Below the pieces are notes generated by a model. That model did not search any database. It saw only the letters and a program-made list of their open reading frames with translations, and had not been told where the DNA came from. A stretch of 64,000 nucleotides of DNA from Oscillospiraceae bacterium (GTDB taxonomy: Bacteria; Bacillota; Clostridia; Oscillospirales; Ruminococcaceae): NCBI GenBank assembly GCA_024404915.1, contig JAKSPJ010000003.1, forward strand, positions 62,001-126,000. The letters are read 5' to 3'. Below, piece by piece: positions 8,350-17,838 of the stretch; the first letter of the stretch is position 1; every line of letters begins with the position of its first letter. The translations under genes were made by a program, and so were the position numbers.

Positions 8350-9777
8350 ATGCAGCAAGCAATCAGAAAAACCAAAATTGTATGTACCGTCGGCCCTGCC
8401 ACAGACCGTGATGAGGTTCTGCGCCAGATGATGCAGGCAGGTATGAACGTGGCAAGATTTAATTTTTCACATGCGGATTATCCCAGGGATCAGGCTAGGT
8501 TTGAGCAGGTAGTGAGACTGCGTGAGGAATTGGGACTGCCGATCGCAACGATGCTGGATACCAAGGGCCCGGAGGTTCGCCTGCGTAAATTTGAAGGCGG
8601 CAGCGCAGAGATTTTTGAAGGAGATATGTATACACTGACCACCAGAGATGTTCCCTGTGACAATAAAACCGGTTCTGTCAATTATTCCCGTCTGACCAAG
8701 GATGTGAAGCCGGGCGACACGGTTATGATCAATGATGGTCTGATTGAACTGCGTATTGAACATGTATCTTCCACAGATATTGAATGTCGTGTGATTCACG
8801 GCGGTGTTCTGACCAATCATAAGTCCTGCAACTTCCCGGATGTGCATTTGTCCATGCCCTATCTCAGTGATGCGGATATGGAGGATCTGGAATTCGGCGC
8901 AAAAATCGGATTTGATTTTATTGCAGCCAGCTTTGCCAGAACCGGTGCTGACATCCGCTATCTGCGCAAGTTTACCCAGAGCCTTGGCTGGTATGGCGTG
9001 CGTATCATCGCAAAAATCGAGAACTGGGAAGGCGTGAACAATATTGACGAGATTCTGGAAGCAGCAGACGGCATTATGGTTGCACGAGGTGATATGGGTG
9101 TTGAGATTCCCTTTGAGCAGATTCCGGCTATTCAGAAAAAGCTGATTCGCAAGGGATATGAGGCAGGCAAGCAGGTGATTACCGCCACGCAGATGCTGGA
9201 ATCCATGATTACCAATGCACGTCCGACACGAGCGGAAATTACCGACGTGGCAAATGCGATTTATGATGGTACCAGTGCTATTATGCTGTCAGGTGAAACT
9301 GCTGCAGGTCAGCATCCCGTGGAGGCAGTGGAAACCATGGCACGCATTGCCACCACAACGGAGAGCAATATTGACTACAAATCTGAATTCCTGGCCCGTA
9401 CCAACGGAAACACCACCATTGCAGATGCGATTTCCCATGCAACGGTTACCACAGCCCACGACCTGGATGCCAGTGCCATTATTACAGTGACCAAGGGCGG
9501 TGAAACAGCACGTCTGATTTCCAAATACCGTCCGGAATTCCCGATTGTGTCCTGTACCACTGAGCCGATGGTGCAGCGGCAGATGAATCTTTCCTGGGGC
9601 GTATATCCGCTGGTCATTGATGAAGAATCCAGTACGGATGCCTTGTTTAAGCATGCAGTGAATGCGGCATGCCATGCAGGATATGCAGAGCCGGGTGACC
9701 TGGTGGTCATTACAGCCGGTGTGCCTCTTGGCGTATCCGGCACAACCAATCTGCTGAAGGTTGAAACAATCGAATAA
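8350..9777 (+). CDS. pyk: Pyruvate kinase
   Basis: Converts phosphoenolpyruvate and ADP to pyruvate and ATP, the last step of glycolysis. The 475 residues fit the common bacterial length, without the extra C-terminal PEP-utiliser domain found in Bacillus. The N-terminal TKIVCTVGPAT motif, the active-site VARGDMGVEIP and the TATQMLESM signature are all intact. GGAGGAAAG precedes ATG 8350. It is transcribed from its own consensus promoter and closed by a terminator, so it is a single-gene unit. Other lower-glycolysis genes (pgk, tpiA, gpmI) lie about 20 kb downstream. Confidence 0.97.
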   Translation: MQQAIRKTKIVCTVGPATDRDEVLRQMMQAGMNVARFNFSHADYPRDQARFEQVVRLREELGLPIATMLDTKGPEVRLRKFEGGSAEIFEGDMYTLTTRDVPCDNKTGSVNYSRLTKDVKPGDTVMINDGLIELRIEHVSSTDIECRVIHGGVLTNHKSCNFPDVHLSMPYLSDADMEDLEFGAKIGFDFIAASFARTGADIRYLRKFTQSLGWYGVRIIAKIENWEGVNNIDEILEAADGIMVARGDMGVEIPFEQIPAIQKKLIRKGYEAGKQVITATQMLESMITNARPTRAEITDVANAIYDGTSAIMLSGETAAGQHPVEAVETMARIATTTESNIDYKSEFLARTNGNTTIADAISHATVTTAHDLDASAIITVTKGGETARLISKYRPEFPIVSCTTEPMVQRQMNLSWGVYPLVIDEESSTDALFKHAVNAACHAGYAEPGDLVVITAGVPLGVSGTTNLLKVETIE

Positions 9778-9795
9778 TACCGGGTATCAATCAGA

Positions 9796-9834
9796 CAAGC
9801 GCAGGACAGCCGAAGCCGTTCTGCGCTTGTTTTG
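9796..9834 (+). terminator. Terminator after pyk, in a convergent gap
   Basis: Perfect stem CAAGCGCAG (9796-9804) / CTGCGCTTG (9821-9829), then TTTTG. It lies between pyk and the convergent gene ending at 9838. Confidence 0.82.
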
Positions 9835-9837
9835 CGT

Positions 9838-10593
9838 TTATTCATTGTTTTCGCAGCCCATCTGGAGGAATTGTACATAGCCGGTGGCGGTGTCAATGAT
9901 GACGGCACCTGTGACCGGTTCCGACCAGTTGAGATTGGTGTTCATTATATAAATTACGGAGTTATCCGGAATCTGCGGGCTGGCTGACCAGATGCCTTCA
10001 TCCAGCTGCAGACGAAGCAGACCGTCCTTTGTGCCGGCAGTTCCCTGTGCATCGGGAATGCTCAGATACATGCCGGGCGTATAGCCGGAAAGCGGCAGCT
10101 GATAACAGGATTCCACTTCAAATACAGCAGCATAAGCGGCTGCACGTTGGGGGAGAACCTGAAGGGATACGCTGTAATAACCATTGCCCCGGACTCCGTT
10201 CGGCTTGTAAGTGAAGTGATAGTTCCCCGTCACATCCTCACGAAAATCCAGAATCCAGTTTGGTACATCATGGTATAAGGAAATCAGCTTTCTTTGATAA
10301 GGATATCTGGAGGGTGCTCCGGAATGAATCTGAGGCGGAACAATCAGCAGATAGCTGATGACTGCCAGCATGGCAATGAAAGTGCAGGCAAGACCTGTCC
10401 GGTTTTTGCGGTGCCTGGGGCGTCCGAATAAACTGAAGCAAAGCGGAATGCCGCAGAACAGAACAACACCTGCAGCCGCCAGAAAGGTGAATGCATCGGT
10501 AAGCAGATAGACGAGAATACAGCCAAGAATAAAAAAGAGTGAAAGCAGCAGGGCGGTGATGCCGCCGCGGTTGCGTTTTTTTCTGTGTGCCAT
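9838..10593 (-). CDS. Membrane protein of unknown function, downstream of queA
   Basis: 251 residues. A basic N-terminus (MAHRKKRNRGG) is followed by hydrophobic segments at about residues 11-32 and 35-55 and a third near 68-86. The remaining outer domain of about 165 residues is globular and ends in EWSEPVTG-like strand-rich sequence. A good ribosome site (GGGGAAAGGAAAACGCT) separates it by 23 bases from the queA stop, so the two are cotranscribed. No family is recognised and nothing links it to tRNA modification except position. Confidence 0.7.
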   Translation of the reverse strand: MAHRKKRNRGGITALLLSLFFILGCILVYLLTDAFTFLAAAGVVLFCGIPLCFSLFGRPRHRKNRTGLACTFIAMLAVISYLLIVPPQIHSGAPSRYPYQRKLISLYHDVPNWILDFREDVTGNYHFTYKPNGVRGNGYYSVSLQVLPQRAAAYAAVFEVESCYQLPLSGYTPGMYLSIPDAQGTAGTKDGLLRLQLDEGIWSASPQIPDNSVIYIMNTNLNWSEPVTGAVIIDTATGYVQFLQMGCENNE

Positions 10594-10616
10594 AGCGTTT
10601 TCCTTTCCCCTATGGA

Positions 10617-11654
10617 TTACAGAATCAGCATTGCATCGCCGAAGCTGAAGAACCGGTATTTTTCCTCCACAGCAGCACGATATGCCTGCATGGTGTTTTC
10701 ATATCCTGCAAAGGCGGATACCAGCATAATCAATGTGGATTCCGGCAGATGAAAATTGGTAATCAGCCCGTCAATACAGCGGAAATCGTAGGGGGGATAA
10801 ATGAAAATACCGGTATCACCTTCACATGCGCAGAGCTTGCCGTGCTGTGCAGCAGCTCCCTCCAGTGTACGGCAGGATGTGGTGCCTACGGCGATGACTC
10901 TGCCGCCGTTTGCCTTGGTCTGCCGTATTTTTTCAGCTGTTTCCTCCGGTATGGTATAGTGCTCAATGTGCATGTGGTGATGACGGATATCATCTTCCTT
11001 GACAGGGCGGAAAGTGCCCAGACCCACATGGAGTGTCACAAATGCCTGGTCGATGCCCTTCTGTTTCAGCTCCTGCATAAATTCCGGGGTGAAGTGCAGA
11101 CCGGCAGTGGGCGCAGCAGAGGAGCCAAGTTCACGGGCGTATACTGTCTGATAGCGGTCCTTGTTTTCCAGCTTTTCTGTGATATAGGGCGGAAGCGGCA
11201 TCTGGCCGATTTCATCCAGCACAGCGTACAGGCTGCCTTCACAGGAAAATCTGACGATGCGTCCGCCGTCTTCGGTAATATCCAGAACCTCTGCTTCCAG
11301 CTTTTCACCAAATTGAAAATGGGTGCCGGGTTTGGCTTTTTTGCCGGGCTTGCAGATGATTTCCCAGACCTTTTCGCCAACGGGCTTCAGCAGCAGAAAT
11401 TCAATTGGAGAGCCGGTATCTGCACGGGTGCCGTACAGTCTTGCAGGCAGAACCTTGGAGTCGTTCATAATCAGCAGGTCGCCTTCCTGCAAAAAATGGC
11501 CCAGGTCATAAAAATGGTGGTGGGCGTATGCGCCGGTCTGACGGTCAAGCGTCAGCAGTCTGGAGGAGGTGCGGGGTTCCACCGGTGTCTGGGCAATCAG
11601 TTCCTGCGGCAAATCATAGAAATAGGTGCTTCTTTTTGTGTATTCCGTTTCCAT
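10617..11654 (-). CDS. queA: S-adenosylmethionine:tRNA ribosyltransferase-isomerase
   Basis: QueA transfers and isomerises the ribosyl group of SAM onto 7-aminomethyl-7-deazaguanine at the wobble position of GUN-anticodon tRNAs, giving epoxyqueuosine. The length of 345 residues is typical. Family motifs include [12 protein letters not shown] at the N-terminus, [10 protein letters not shown], the [11 protein letters not shown] segment, [12 protein letters not shown] and [16 protein letters not shown]. It is first in a two-gene reverse-strand operon. A consensus promoter about 150 bases upstream gives a long leader, listed separately. Confidence 0.97.
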   Translation of the reverse strand: METEYTKRSTYFYDLPQELIAQTPVEPRTSSRLLTLDRQTGAYAHHHFYDLGHFLQEGDLLIMNDSKVLPARLYGTRADTGSPIEFLLLKPVGEKVWEIICKPGKKAKPGTHFQFGEKLEAEVLDITEDGGRIVRFSCEGSLYAVLDEIGQMPLPPYITEKLENKDRYQTVYARELGSSAAPTAGLHFTPEFMQELKQKGIDQAFVTLHVGLGTFRPVKEDDIRHHHMHIEHYTIPEETAEKIRQTKANGGRVIAVGTTSCRTLEGAAAQHGKLCACEGDTGIFIYPPYDFRCIDGLITNFHLPESTLIMLVSAFAGYENTMQAYRAAVEEKYRFFSFGDAMLIL

Positions 11655-11800
11655 GACAGGATGTCATCCTTTCTTTTTCCGATATTGGAGCAGACCGCAT
11701 AGAAAAATGAACCGCTGCCGGAAAGCAAATTTTGCTAAAATGACGAACCGGCGCAACAGTATGGAAATGCGGTGCAGTTTCTATTCAGGCTTCTAACCTA
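11655..11800 (-). other. Long untranslated leader of queA
   Basis: About 140 nt separate the predicted transcription start from the queA ATG. No ORF of note is present. Queuosine genes are often controlled by preQ1 riboswitches, but I do not recognise a class I, II or III preQ1 aptamer by eye. The leader is therefore described only as unexplained. Confidence 0.4.
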
Positions 11801-11802
11801 AT

Positions 11803-11831
11803 AGTATATCATATTTTCATGCCTTTGTAAA
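11803..11831 (-). promoter_or_regulatory. Promoter of queA operon
   Basis: On the minus strand: TTTACA (11831-11826), 17-base spacer, TATACT (11808-11803). It is oriented toward queA. Confidence 0.75.
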
Positions 11832-11959
11832 GCAAAATTGTATTTTTGTGCCTTGATGATAACTATTCACAGAACAACACCCGATTTTTTGATAAGAATC
11901 GCAATAAGTGACGAAAGAAAAGAAGATTGCAGAATTGGGATTTTTCTTTTCATTTCCTC

Positions 11960-11988
11960 TTGCTTTTTTTTTTGGTATGCGGTATAAT
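11960..11988 (+). promoter_or_regulatory. Probable promoter of the glycosyltransferase gene
   Basis: TTGCTT (11960-11965), 17-base spacer, TATAAT (11983-11988). A start near 11995 lies downstream of an upstream in-frame start at 11908 and so supports ATG 12052 as the real start codon. Confidence 0.6.
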
Positions 11989-12051
11989 ATAAAGTGTATT
12001 GTTATGCGAACATGCAAATCAGATGACGAAGTATGTATGGGAGGAAACATC

Positions 12052-13896
12052 ATGGAAGAAACAAGCAAAAAACTGATATCAGTCATCGTCCCCTGCTATA
12101 ACGAGCAGGATGTGCTGACGATGTTTTATAAGGAAATAATCAAGGTCTCTGACGAGATGAAAATGAAATTCCCGGAGGTGTGCTTTGAATACCTCTTCAT
12201 TGATGACGGTTCCAGGGACCGTACATTGGAGATTCTGCGTGCTCTGTCAAAGTGCGATTCCCGTGTGCGGTATATTTCTTTTTCCCGTAATTTTGGAAAA
12301 GAGGCAGGCATCTATGCAGGCCTGAAAAATGCCAAAGGCGATTATTGTGTGGTAATGGACGCAGATCTGCAGCATCCGCCGGCATTTCTGCCGCAGATGT
12401 ATGAAGCAGTATCCAGCGGCTTTTATGACTGTGCAACCACACGCCGGATCAGCAGAGACGGCGAATCCAAGGTGCGCTCCTGGTTTGCAAGACTGTTCTA
12501 TAAGATTATGAACCGCATTTCTCAGACAGAAATTGTGGATGGTGCTCAGGATTTCCGCTTCATGACAAGACAGATGGTGGATGCTGTTCTGTCCATGAGC
12601 GAATATAACCGCTTCTCCAAGGGCATTTTCTCCTGGGTTGGCTTCCGTGTCAAATATCTGGAGTATAAAAATGTGGAGCGTGCAGCAGGTACCAGCGCAT
12701 GGAGCTTCTGGGGACTGTTCCGCTACTCCATCGAAGGTATGCTGGGATTTTCCACAGCACCTCTGGCAGCCGCTGTGGTTCTTGGAATACTGACCTGCCT
12801 GGCAGCTGTGATTATGCTGATTGTGGAAATGGTCAGAGGCAGTGCAGTGGGAGATGCCATTGTGCTCTTTGTGGGCGGCCTGCAGCTGATTTGCACAGGT
12901 ATTATAGGCATATATCTTGGCAAGACTTATCTTGAGGTTAAGAGTCGCCCGATTTATATCGCAAGAGAAACTGAGGAAAATACAGATATGTTCCTGGATC
13001 CCATTGATGAACAGAGAATGCGGATGGAACTGGAAGCATGCGAAGAGAATGCGTATGACGAGGACGAGAGCCTTTTCGAAGATGAGGAGTATTATGATGA
13101 GGATGACTCCCTGACTGAGGAAAGAAATGAAATTTTAGAGAGAGCACAGCGCCTGAAAGCGGAAGCAGATGAGGAATTCGATGCAATCGTGGATGCTGCA
13201 ATGGAACAGGATGCTGATGAGGAGGAAGAGACATCTGCTTATGATGACATGGATTATGACGAAGCAGATGACGGCGAGCCGGATGCACCGGCAGAAGCTG
13301 CAGAAGAAACATTCTATGATGCGGAGGCATCTGAACCGGAAGATGTTGCGGCACCTTCTCAGAAAAAGGGTAAGCTGGAAGTAAAGATCGACTACGACAG
13401 CGTCAGCTACGACGATGACGAAGAATACGATGAAGAATACTACGACGACGATGAATATGGCGACGAATACTATGACGATGAAGAATACTACGATGATGCC
13501 GAGTATGACGACGAATACTACGACGAGGAAGCCTATGACGATGATGCAGTGATGGCACAGAGAAACGGCATCATCATCAAAGATGAATCCGTTGGCGGTG
13601 TCCAGGCATTCCTTCTTTTGCTGAAGGAGAAATTCGCTGCGCTGATTGACAGACTGAATACGGATAAGACAACTGAGGCAATGGAAGCTGCACTGGAAGA
13701 AGAATACGATGCGGAATCCTATGATGAAGCTTATGACGACTACGATGAAGAATATGACGAGGCATATGATGAAGAATATGACGAAGCATATGACGAAGAA
13801 TACGATGCGGAATATGACGAGTTGTATGATGAGGCAGATGACTACGAAGATGCTCCCCCTGCGAAAAATGACAAGCATCGCAGACCGCATTCCTGA
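12052..13896 (+). CDS. GtrB/DPM1-like family 2 glycosyltransferase with long Asp/Glu/Tyr-rich tail
   Basis: Start at ATG 12052 (GGGAGGAAAC upstream, promoter at 11960-11988); 614 residues. The catalytic domain has ISVIVPCYNEQ at the N-terminus, DDGSRDRT, and VVMDADLQHPP (DxD-type metal and nucleotide site). Two membrane segments (about 236-263 and 268-298) end in KSRPIYI, as in GtrB/DPM1-like enzymes that charge undecaprenyl phosphate with a sugar. Residues from about 311 on form a tail of about 300 residues dominated by Asp, Glu and Tyr, with repeated EYDEEYDE-type units. The tail is broken once (about 503-547) by an amphipathic segment. Such a tail is not normal in the family, where proteins are about 310-340 residues. 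Confidence 0.88.
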   Translation: MEETSKKLISVIVPCYNEQDVLTMFYKEIIKVSDEMKMKFPEVCFEYLFIDDGSRDRTLEILRALSKCDSRVRYISFSRNFGKEAGIYAGLKNAKGDYCVVMDADLQHPPAFLPQMYEAVSSGFYDCATTRRISRDGESKVRSWFARLFYKIMNRISQTEIVDGAQDFRFMTRQMVDAVLSMSEYNRFSKGIFSWVGFRVKYLEYKNVERAAGTSAWSFWGLFRYSIEGMLGFSTAPLAAAVVLGILTCLAAVIMLIVEMVRGSAVGDAIVLFVGGLQLICTGIIGIYLGKTYLEVKSRPIYIARETEENTDMFLDPIDEQRMRMELEACEENAYDEDESLFEDEEYYDEDDSLTEERNEILERAQRLKAEADEEFDAIVDAAMEQDADEEEETSAYDDMDYDEADDGEPDAPAEAAEETFYDAEASEPEDVAAPSQKKGKLEVKIDYDSVSYDDDEEYDEEYYDDDEYGDEYYDDEEYYDDAEYDDEYYDEEAYDDDAVMAQRNGIIIKDESVGGVQAFLLLLKEKFAALIDRLNTDKTTEAMEAALEEEYDAESYDEAYDDYDEEYDEAYDEEYDEAYDEEYDAEYDELYDEADDYEDAPPAKNDKHRRPHS

Positions 13897-13940
13897 GATG
13901 AGCGTCTCATGCTGCGCATAAAAAGAAAGGATTTCTGCCT

Positions 13941-14927
13941 ATGGACAATCGCATGAGACTGCTGATGCTGTCCTTGCTGACGGTGATTCTTGTGGCAAGT
14001 ACTGTTATTGCGGATATCTGGATGGCAGAAAGTCAGTCTGTTACGAATCAGACAGAAATACAGCAGTCTGCAGAAGGTTCTTCCGTGGAGCTGTATGTGG
14101 GGCAGAACGGCCTCTGGGGCGCAAGAACCAACAAGGGCAGAATCCTGATTCAGCCGGCGTGGTATTACCTGCGCAATATGAGCGATTCTGTGTTGATTGC
14201 CCGCCGTGATGACGGCAAGGAGGATCGGTTTGGCCTCATACGTACAAACGGCGAAATCCTGATACCGTTTCTCTATACCTCCATTTCCTCCTGTAATCAG
14301 ATACCGGATATGTGGCTGGGCTGCTTTACAGAGAATGGAAAGGAATATTGTCATTTGTATCACGGAGACGGTACCCGATGGTCGGATATTACCTGGGACA
14401 GCTGTTCCGTAGAGAATCATGTTCTGCATGCTGTCTGCGGCAATGAGGAGTTTGAGGGCGTAGTTGAGAACAATCAGCTTCTCTGGCAGCACTGGCAGAC
14501 GGCCTATCCTGTGGGTCTCCATCAGCTGGAGGTTTCCTTTGAGGAGAATGATCTGAACCATATGCCGCCGATTGATACCCTGAATGATCTGGGCATGGCG
14601 GCAGCTGCCCTTCTGCGCTGCATGTTTATTACCAACGAACCCCCGGATCCCTCCCTGCTGAATCTGGAGGACGGAAGGGATTTGTACAGCGTCTATCAGT
14701 ATCGGAACTGCCGTCTGCGGAAGGCGAAAATTTTACGCATCAGTCAGATGAAATCGGAGGGCCTGCCGGTCTACTGTGTACAGGTATTCGTTTCCTATGA
14801 CCGCACGGATGCAGAAAACGGTACTGAAACAGTTGAAACATCCATGTATCTGCGTGTGAACAGAAACACCATGGGCTCATGCATTTACAGTGGTTTTTCT
14901 GATTCGCAGCAGATGGCTGCCGGATAA
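13941..14927 (+). CDS. Exported WG-repeat-like protein
   Basis: 328 residues. An N-terminal hydrophobic signal or anchor (MLSLLTVILVASTVIADIWM) is followed by repeats of the WG type: NGLWGARTNKGRILIQPAW and DRFGLIRTNGEILIPFLY are clear copies. WG repeats usually form a beta-propeller-like binding domain outside the membrane. The second half (from about 190) is not recognised. RBS AAAGAAAGGA lies upstream. It sits between the glycosyltransferase and purE, with no obvious terminator on either side. Function unknown. Confidence 0.7.
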   Translation: MDNRMRLLMLSLLTVILVASTVIADIWMAESQSVTNQTEIQQSAEGSSVELYVGQNGLWGARTNKGRILIQPAWYYLRNMSDSVLIARRDDGKEDRFGLIRTNGEILIPFLYTSISSCNQIPDMWLGCFTENGKEYCHLYHGDGTRWSDITWDSCSVENHVLHAVCGNEEFEGVVENNQLLWQHWQTAYPVGLHQLEVSFEENDLNHMPPIDTLNDLGMAAAALLRCMFITNEPPDPSLLNLEDGRDLYSVYQYRNCRLRKAKILRISQMKSEGLPVYCVQVFVSYDRTDAENGTETVETSMYLRVNRNTMGSCIYSGFSDSQQMAAG

Positions 14928-14952
14928 TCTTTGATAAGGAGAGTTTGGAAAG

Positions 14953-15453
14953 ATGAAAAAAGTAGCAGTAATTATGGGAAGCGACAGCGATTTCCCGATT
15001 GTGAAGGGTGCAATCACAGAGCTGAAAAGCTTTGGCGTTCCCTTTGAAGCTCATGTTATGAGTGCACACCGCACCCCTGCATTGGCTGCTGAATTTGCAG
15101 AAAATGCAGAGAAAAACGGCTTTGGCGTAATTATCTGTGCAGCCGGTATGGCAGCACATCTGGCAGGCGTGATTGCAGGCCATACGGTATTGCCCGTCAT
15201 CGGCATTCCCTGCAAGGGCGCACAGCTGGACGGTCTGGACGCACTTCTGGCAACCGTGATGATGCCCAGCGGCATTCCGGTGGCAACTGTTGCTGTGGAT
15301 GGTGCAAAGAATGCAGCCATTCTTGCAGTACAGATGCTGGCACTTTCAGACGAGGGCCTTGCAGCTCAGCTGCATGCACGCAAGGCAGAAATGATTGCAG
15401 GCGTTGAAAAGAAGGATGCAGCACTGCAGGAGAAGATTGCAGAGCTGCAGTGA
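14953..15453 (+). CDS. purE: N5-carboxyaminoimidazole ribonucleotide mutase
   Basis: Class I PurE shifts the carboxyl group of N5-CAIR to give CAIR in IMP synthesis. The 166 residues are typical. GSDSD near the N-terminus, SAHRTP with the catalytic His, and AAGMAAHLAGV are intact. AAGGAGAG precedes the ATG. It opens a purine cluster in the order purE-C-F-M-N, IMP cyclohydrolase, AICAR formyltransferase, purD. No purK is in the window, so the source of N5-CAIR is elsewhere. Confidence 0.97.
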   Translation: MKKVAVIMGSDSDFPIVKGAITELKSFGVPFEAHVMSAHRTPALAAEFAENAEKNGFGVIICAAGMAAHLAGVIAGHTVLPVIGIPCKGAQLDGLDALLATVMMPSGIPVATVAVDGAKNAAILAVQMLALSDEGLAAQLHARKAEMIAGVEKKDAALQEKIAELQ

Positions 15454-15539
15454 CAGTGTTCCGCTGCCTGAAAAATATACTGATTATGCGGATTTATCCG
15501 TACATGAATAAAGCAAATTATATTTAGGAGGAATATACA

Positions 15540-16259
15540 ATGGCAAATGTTACAAAAGGCGAACAGCTCTATGAGGGCAAGGCAAAAAAGGTTTACGCAA
15601 CCAGTGATCCCGATCTGGTCATCGTTGATTATAAGGACGATGCAACCGCAGGTGACGGTGCAAAGAAAGGCACTATCAAGGGCAAGGGCGTTATCAATAA
15701 TCAGATGACAAATGTAATGTTCTCCATGCTTGAAAAAGAGGGCGTTCCGACACATCTTGTGGAAGAGCTGAGCGAGCGTGAAACATTGGTAAAGAGAGTT
15801 GAAATTGTTCCGCTGGAAGTCATTGTCCGTAACGTTGCTGCCGGCAGCTTCTCTAAGAGAATGGGTGTTGAAGAAGGCAGACAGCTGCTTACTCCGATTC
15901 TGGAATTCAGCTACAAGAATGACGATCTCCACGATCCGTTCATCAATGATTACTATGCACTGGCACTGGGCCTTGCAACCAAGGAAGAAATCGACACCAT
16001 CGCAAAGTATGCATTCAAGGTCAACGAGTTCATGGTTGGTTTCTTCAAGAAGCTCAACATTGATCTGATTGACTTTAAGATTGAGTTCGGCAGATTCCAT
16101 GGCCAGATTGTTCTGGCAGATGAGATTTCCCCGGATACATGCCGTTTCTGGGATTCCACTACCCACGAAAAGCTGGATAAGGACCGTTTCCGCAGAGATA
16201 TGGGCGGTGTTGAGGAAGCATATCAGGAAATCATGAAACGTCTGAAAGAAAACGCATAA
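15540..16259 (+). CDS. purC: SAICAR synthetase
   Basis: Joins CAIR and aspartate with ATP to form SAICAR. The 239 residues match the short bacterial form. Motifs include [12 protein letters not shown], the [14 protein letters not shown] stretch with AAGSF, and DFKIEFGR and SPDTCRFWD near the C-terminus. TTTAGGAGGAA upstream is a strong ribosome site. Confidence 0.97.
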   Translation: MANVTKGEQLYEGKAKKVYATSDPDLVIVDYKDDATAGDGAKKGTIKGKGVINNQMTNVMFSMLEKEGVPTHLVEELSERETLVKRVEIVPLEVIVRNVAAGSFSKRMGVEEGRQLLTPILEFSYKNDDLHDPFINDYYALALGLATKEEIDTIAKYAFKVNEFMVGFFKKLNIDLIDFKIEFGRFHGQIVLADEISPDTCRFWDSTTHEKLDKDRFRRDMGGVEEAYQEIMKRLKENA

Positions 16260-16335
16260 TTGAAAATAACATGTGAAGCAGAAAACGGGCTGAAGCGTCT
16301 GTTTTCTATTCGCAAATAAAATCTGGAGGAAGTTT

Positions 16336-17736
16336 ATGGGCGGTATCTTCGGCACAGTATCAAAGGAAGATGTCACAGCGGCACTGTTTTTCGGTATTGA
16401 TTACCACACGCATCTTGGTGCACGCAGAGGCGGTATGGTTGTATATGACCAGGAAACGGGTTTTCAGCGCGCAATCCATAATATTGAAAATGCGCCATTC
16501 CGTACAAAATTCGGCAGCGATTTAGATTCTATGCATGGAAACATGGGTATCGGCTGTATCAGTGATACAGATCCGCAGCCGGTTCTTGTACGCTCTCATC
16601 TTGGCAGCTATGCGCTGACCACAGTAGGAAAAATTAACAATGCGGAAGCATTGATGAACGAAATCATCTCTCACGGCGGCCATTTTCAGGAGCAGAGCGG
16701 CGGCGTGCTGAACCCCACAGAACTGGTGGCTGCATTGATTAATCAGTGCGACACCATCCCGGAAGGCATTCGTCATGCACAGGAAGTAATCCAGGGCTCC
16801 ATGAGTCTGCTGCTGCTGACTAAGGATGGTCTCTATGCTGCCCGTGATTATGTGGGCAGAACTCCGCTGATTCTCGGACACAAGGAGGGCGCATATTGTG
16901 CAGCCTTTGAGTCCTTCTCTTATATGAATCTCGGCTATCGTTATCTGCGTGATCTCGGCCCCGGTGAAATTGTATTCATGACACCGGATTCCTGTGAGCA
17001 GTTGATGGCACCGAACAAGAATATGAAGATTTGCGCATTTCTGTGGATTTACTATGGCTACACCACCTCCTGCTATGAGGGCGTGAATGTAGAAGTAATG
17101 CGTAATAACTGCGGTGCACTGCTGGCTCGCCGTGACAAGGGAATTGATGTGGACTATGTGGCAGGTATTCCGGAATCCGGAAACGGCCATGCCATCGGCT
17201 ATGCCAACGAGAGCGGCATCAAGTTTGCACGTCCCTTTATCAAGTATACCCCGACATGGGTACGAAGCTTTACACCGGCAAAGCAGTCTGTCCGTGATCT
17301 GACGGCACAGATGAAGCTGATTCCGGTTGAACAGCTGATTCGCGGCAAAAAGCTGCTGTTCCTGGATGACTCGGTTGTACGCGGCACACAGATGCGTAAT
17401 ACCGTTGCGTTCCTGTATCAGAACGGCGCAACAGAAGTACATATCCGTTCAGCAAGCCCACCCAGCATGTTTGGATGTAAATATCTGAATTTCTCACCCG
17501 GAAAATCTGACCTCGACCTGATTGCAAGACAGGTTGTGCGTGATTTTGACGGTGATGACCGCTACCTGAAGGACTACTGTACAGATGGAACCGAGCGGTA
17601 TCATGCAATGGTGAATGAAATTGCAAACCGTCTGAACTTTACTTCTCTGAAATATCATCTGCTGGCAGATGTAAAGCGTGCAGTGGGCATTGACCCCGAT
17701 TCTCTCTGCACCTATTGTTTCACCGGAGAAGAATAA
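16336..17736 (+). CDS. purF: Amidophosphoribosyltransferase-like protein with Gly in place of the catalytic Cys
   Basis: PurF makes 5-phosphoribosylamine from PRPP and glutamine. The fold is complete: N-terminal Ntn-glutaminase domain (SHLGSYALTTVGKINN), PRPP loop LFLDDSVVRGTQ, IPESGNGHAIGYA, and a C-terminal CTYC motif as in iron-sulfur PurF proteins. The N-terminus reads MGGIFG instead of MCGIFG, so the Cys that becomes the glutaminase nucleophile is a Gly. No in-frame alternative start supplies it; GGAGGAAG precedes this ATG. I recall a similar MGGFFG subfamily in other gut anaerobes, so this is probably a real variant, using ammonia or an outside glutaminase, or a non-catalytic paralogue. 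Position inside the pur cluster favours a role in IMP synthesis. Confidence 0.85.
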   Translation: MGGIFGTVSKEDVTAALFFGIDYHTHLGARRGGMVVYDQETGFQRAIHNIENAPFRTKFGSDLDSMHGNMGIGCISDTDPQPVLVRSHLGSYALTTVGKINNAEALMNEIISHGGHFQEQSGGVLNPTELVAALINQCDTIPEGIRHAQEVIQGSMSLLLLTKDGLYAARDYVGRTPLILGHKEGAYCAAFESFSYMNLGYRYLRDLGPGEIVFMTPDSCEQLMAPNKNMKICAFLWIYYGYTTSCYEGVNVEVMRNNCGALLARRDKGIDVDYVAGIPESGNGHAIGYANESGIKFARPFIKYTPTWVRSFTPAKQSVRDLTAQMKLIPVEQLIRGKKLLFLDDSVVRGTQMRNTVAFLYQNGATEVHIRSASPPSMFGCKYLNFSPGKSDLDLIARQVVRDFDGDDRYLKDYCTDGTERYHAMVNEIANRLNFTSLKYHLLADVKRAVGIDPDSLCTYCFTGEE

Positions 17737-17838
17737 ACGACTTTGCGGGATAAAGCCGCAGTATTGCGGCCTCTTCCCCGGGCAGCTTATATTATTGTAG
17801 GAATTCATGGGATATCCGTCAAGACGGAAGGAGTAATT

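Noticed and set aside
13135..13890. 251-codon hydrophobic frame on the minus strand
   Set aside because: It mirrors the Asp/Glu/Tyr-coding tail (GAT/GAA become ATC/TTC) and only looks like membrane protein.
13897..15539. Purine riboswitch before the pur genes
   Set aside because: I looked before purE and purC and see no pairing arrangement like the purine aptamer; control is unknown.
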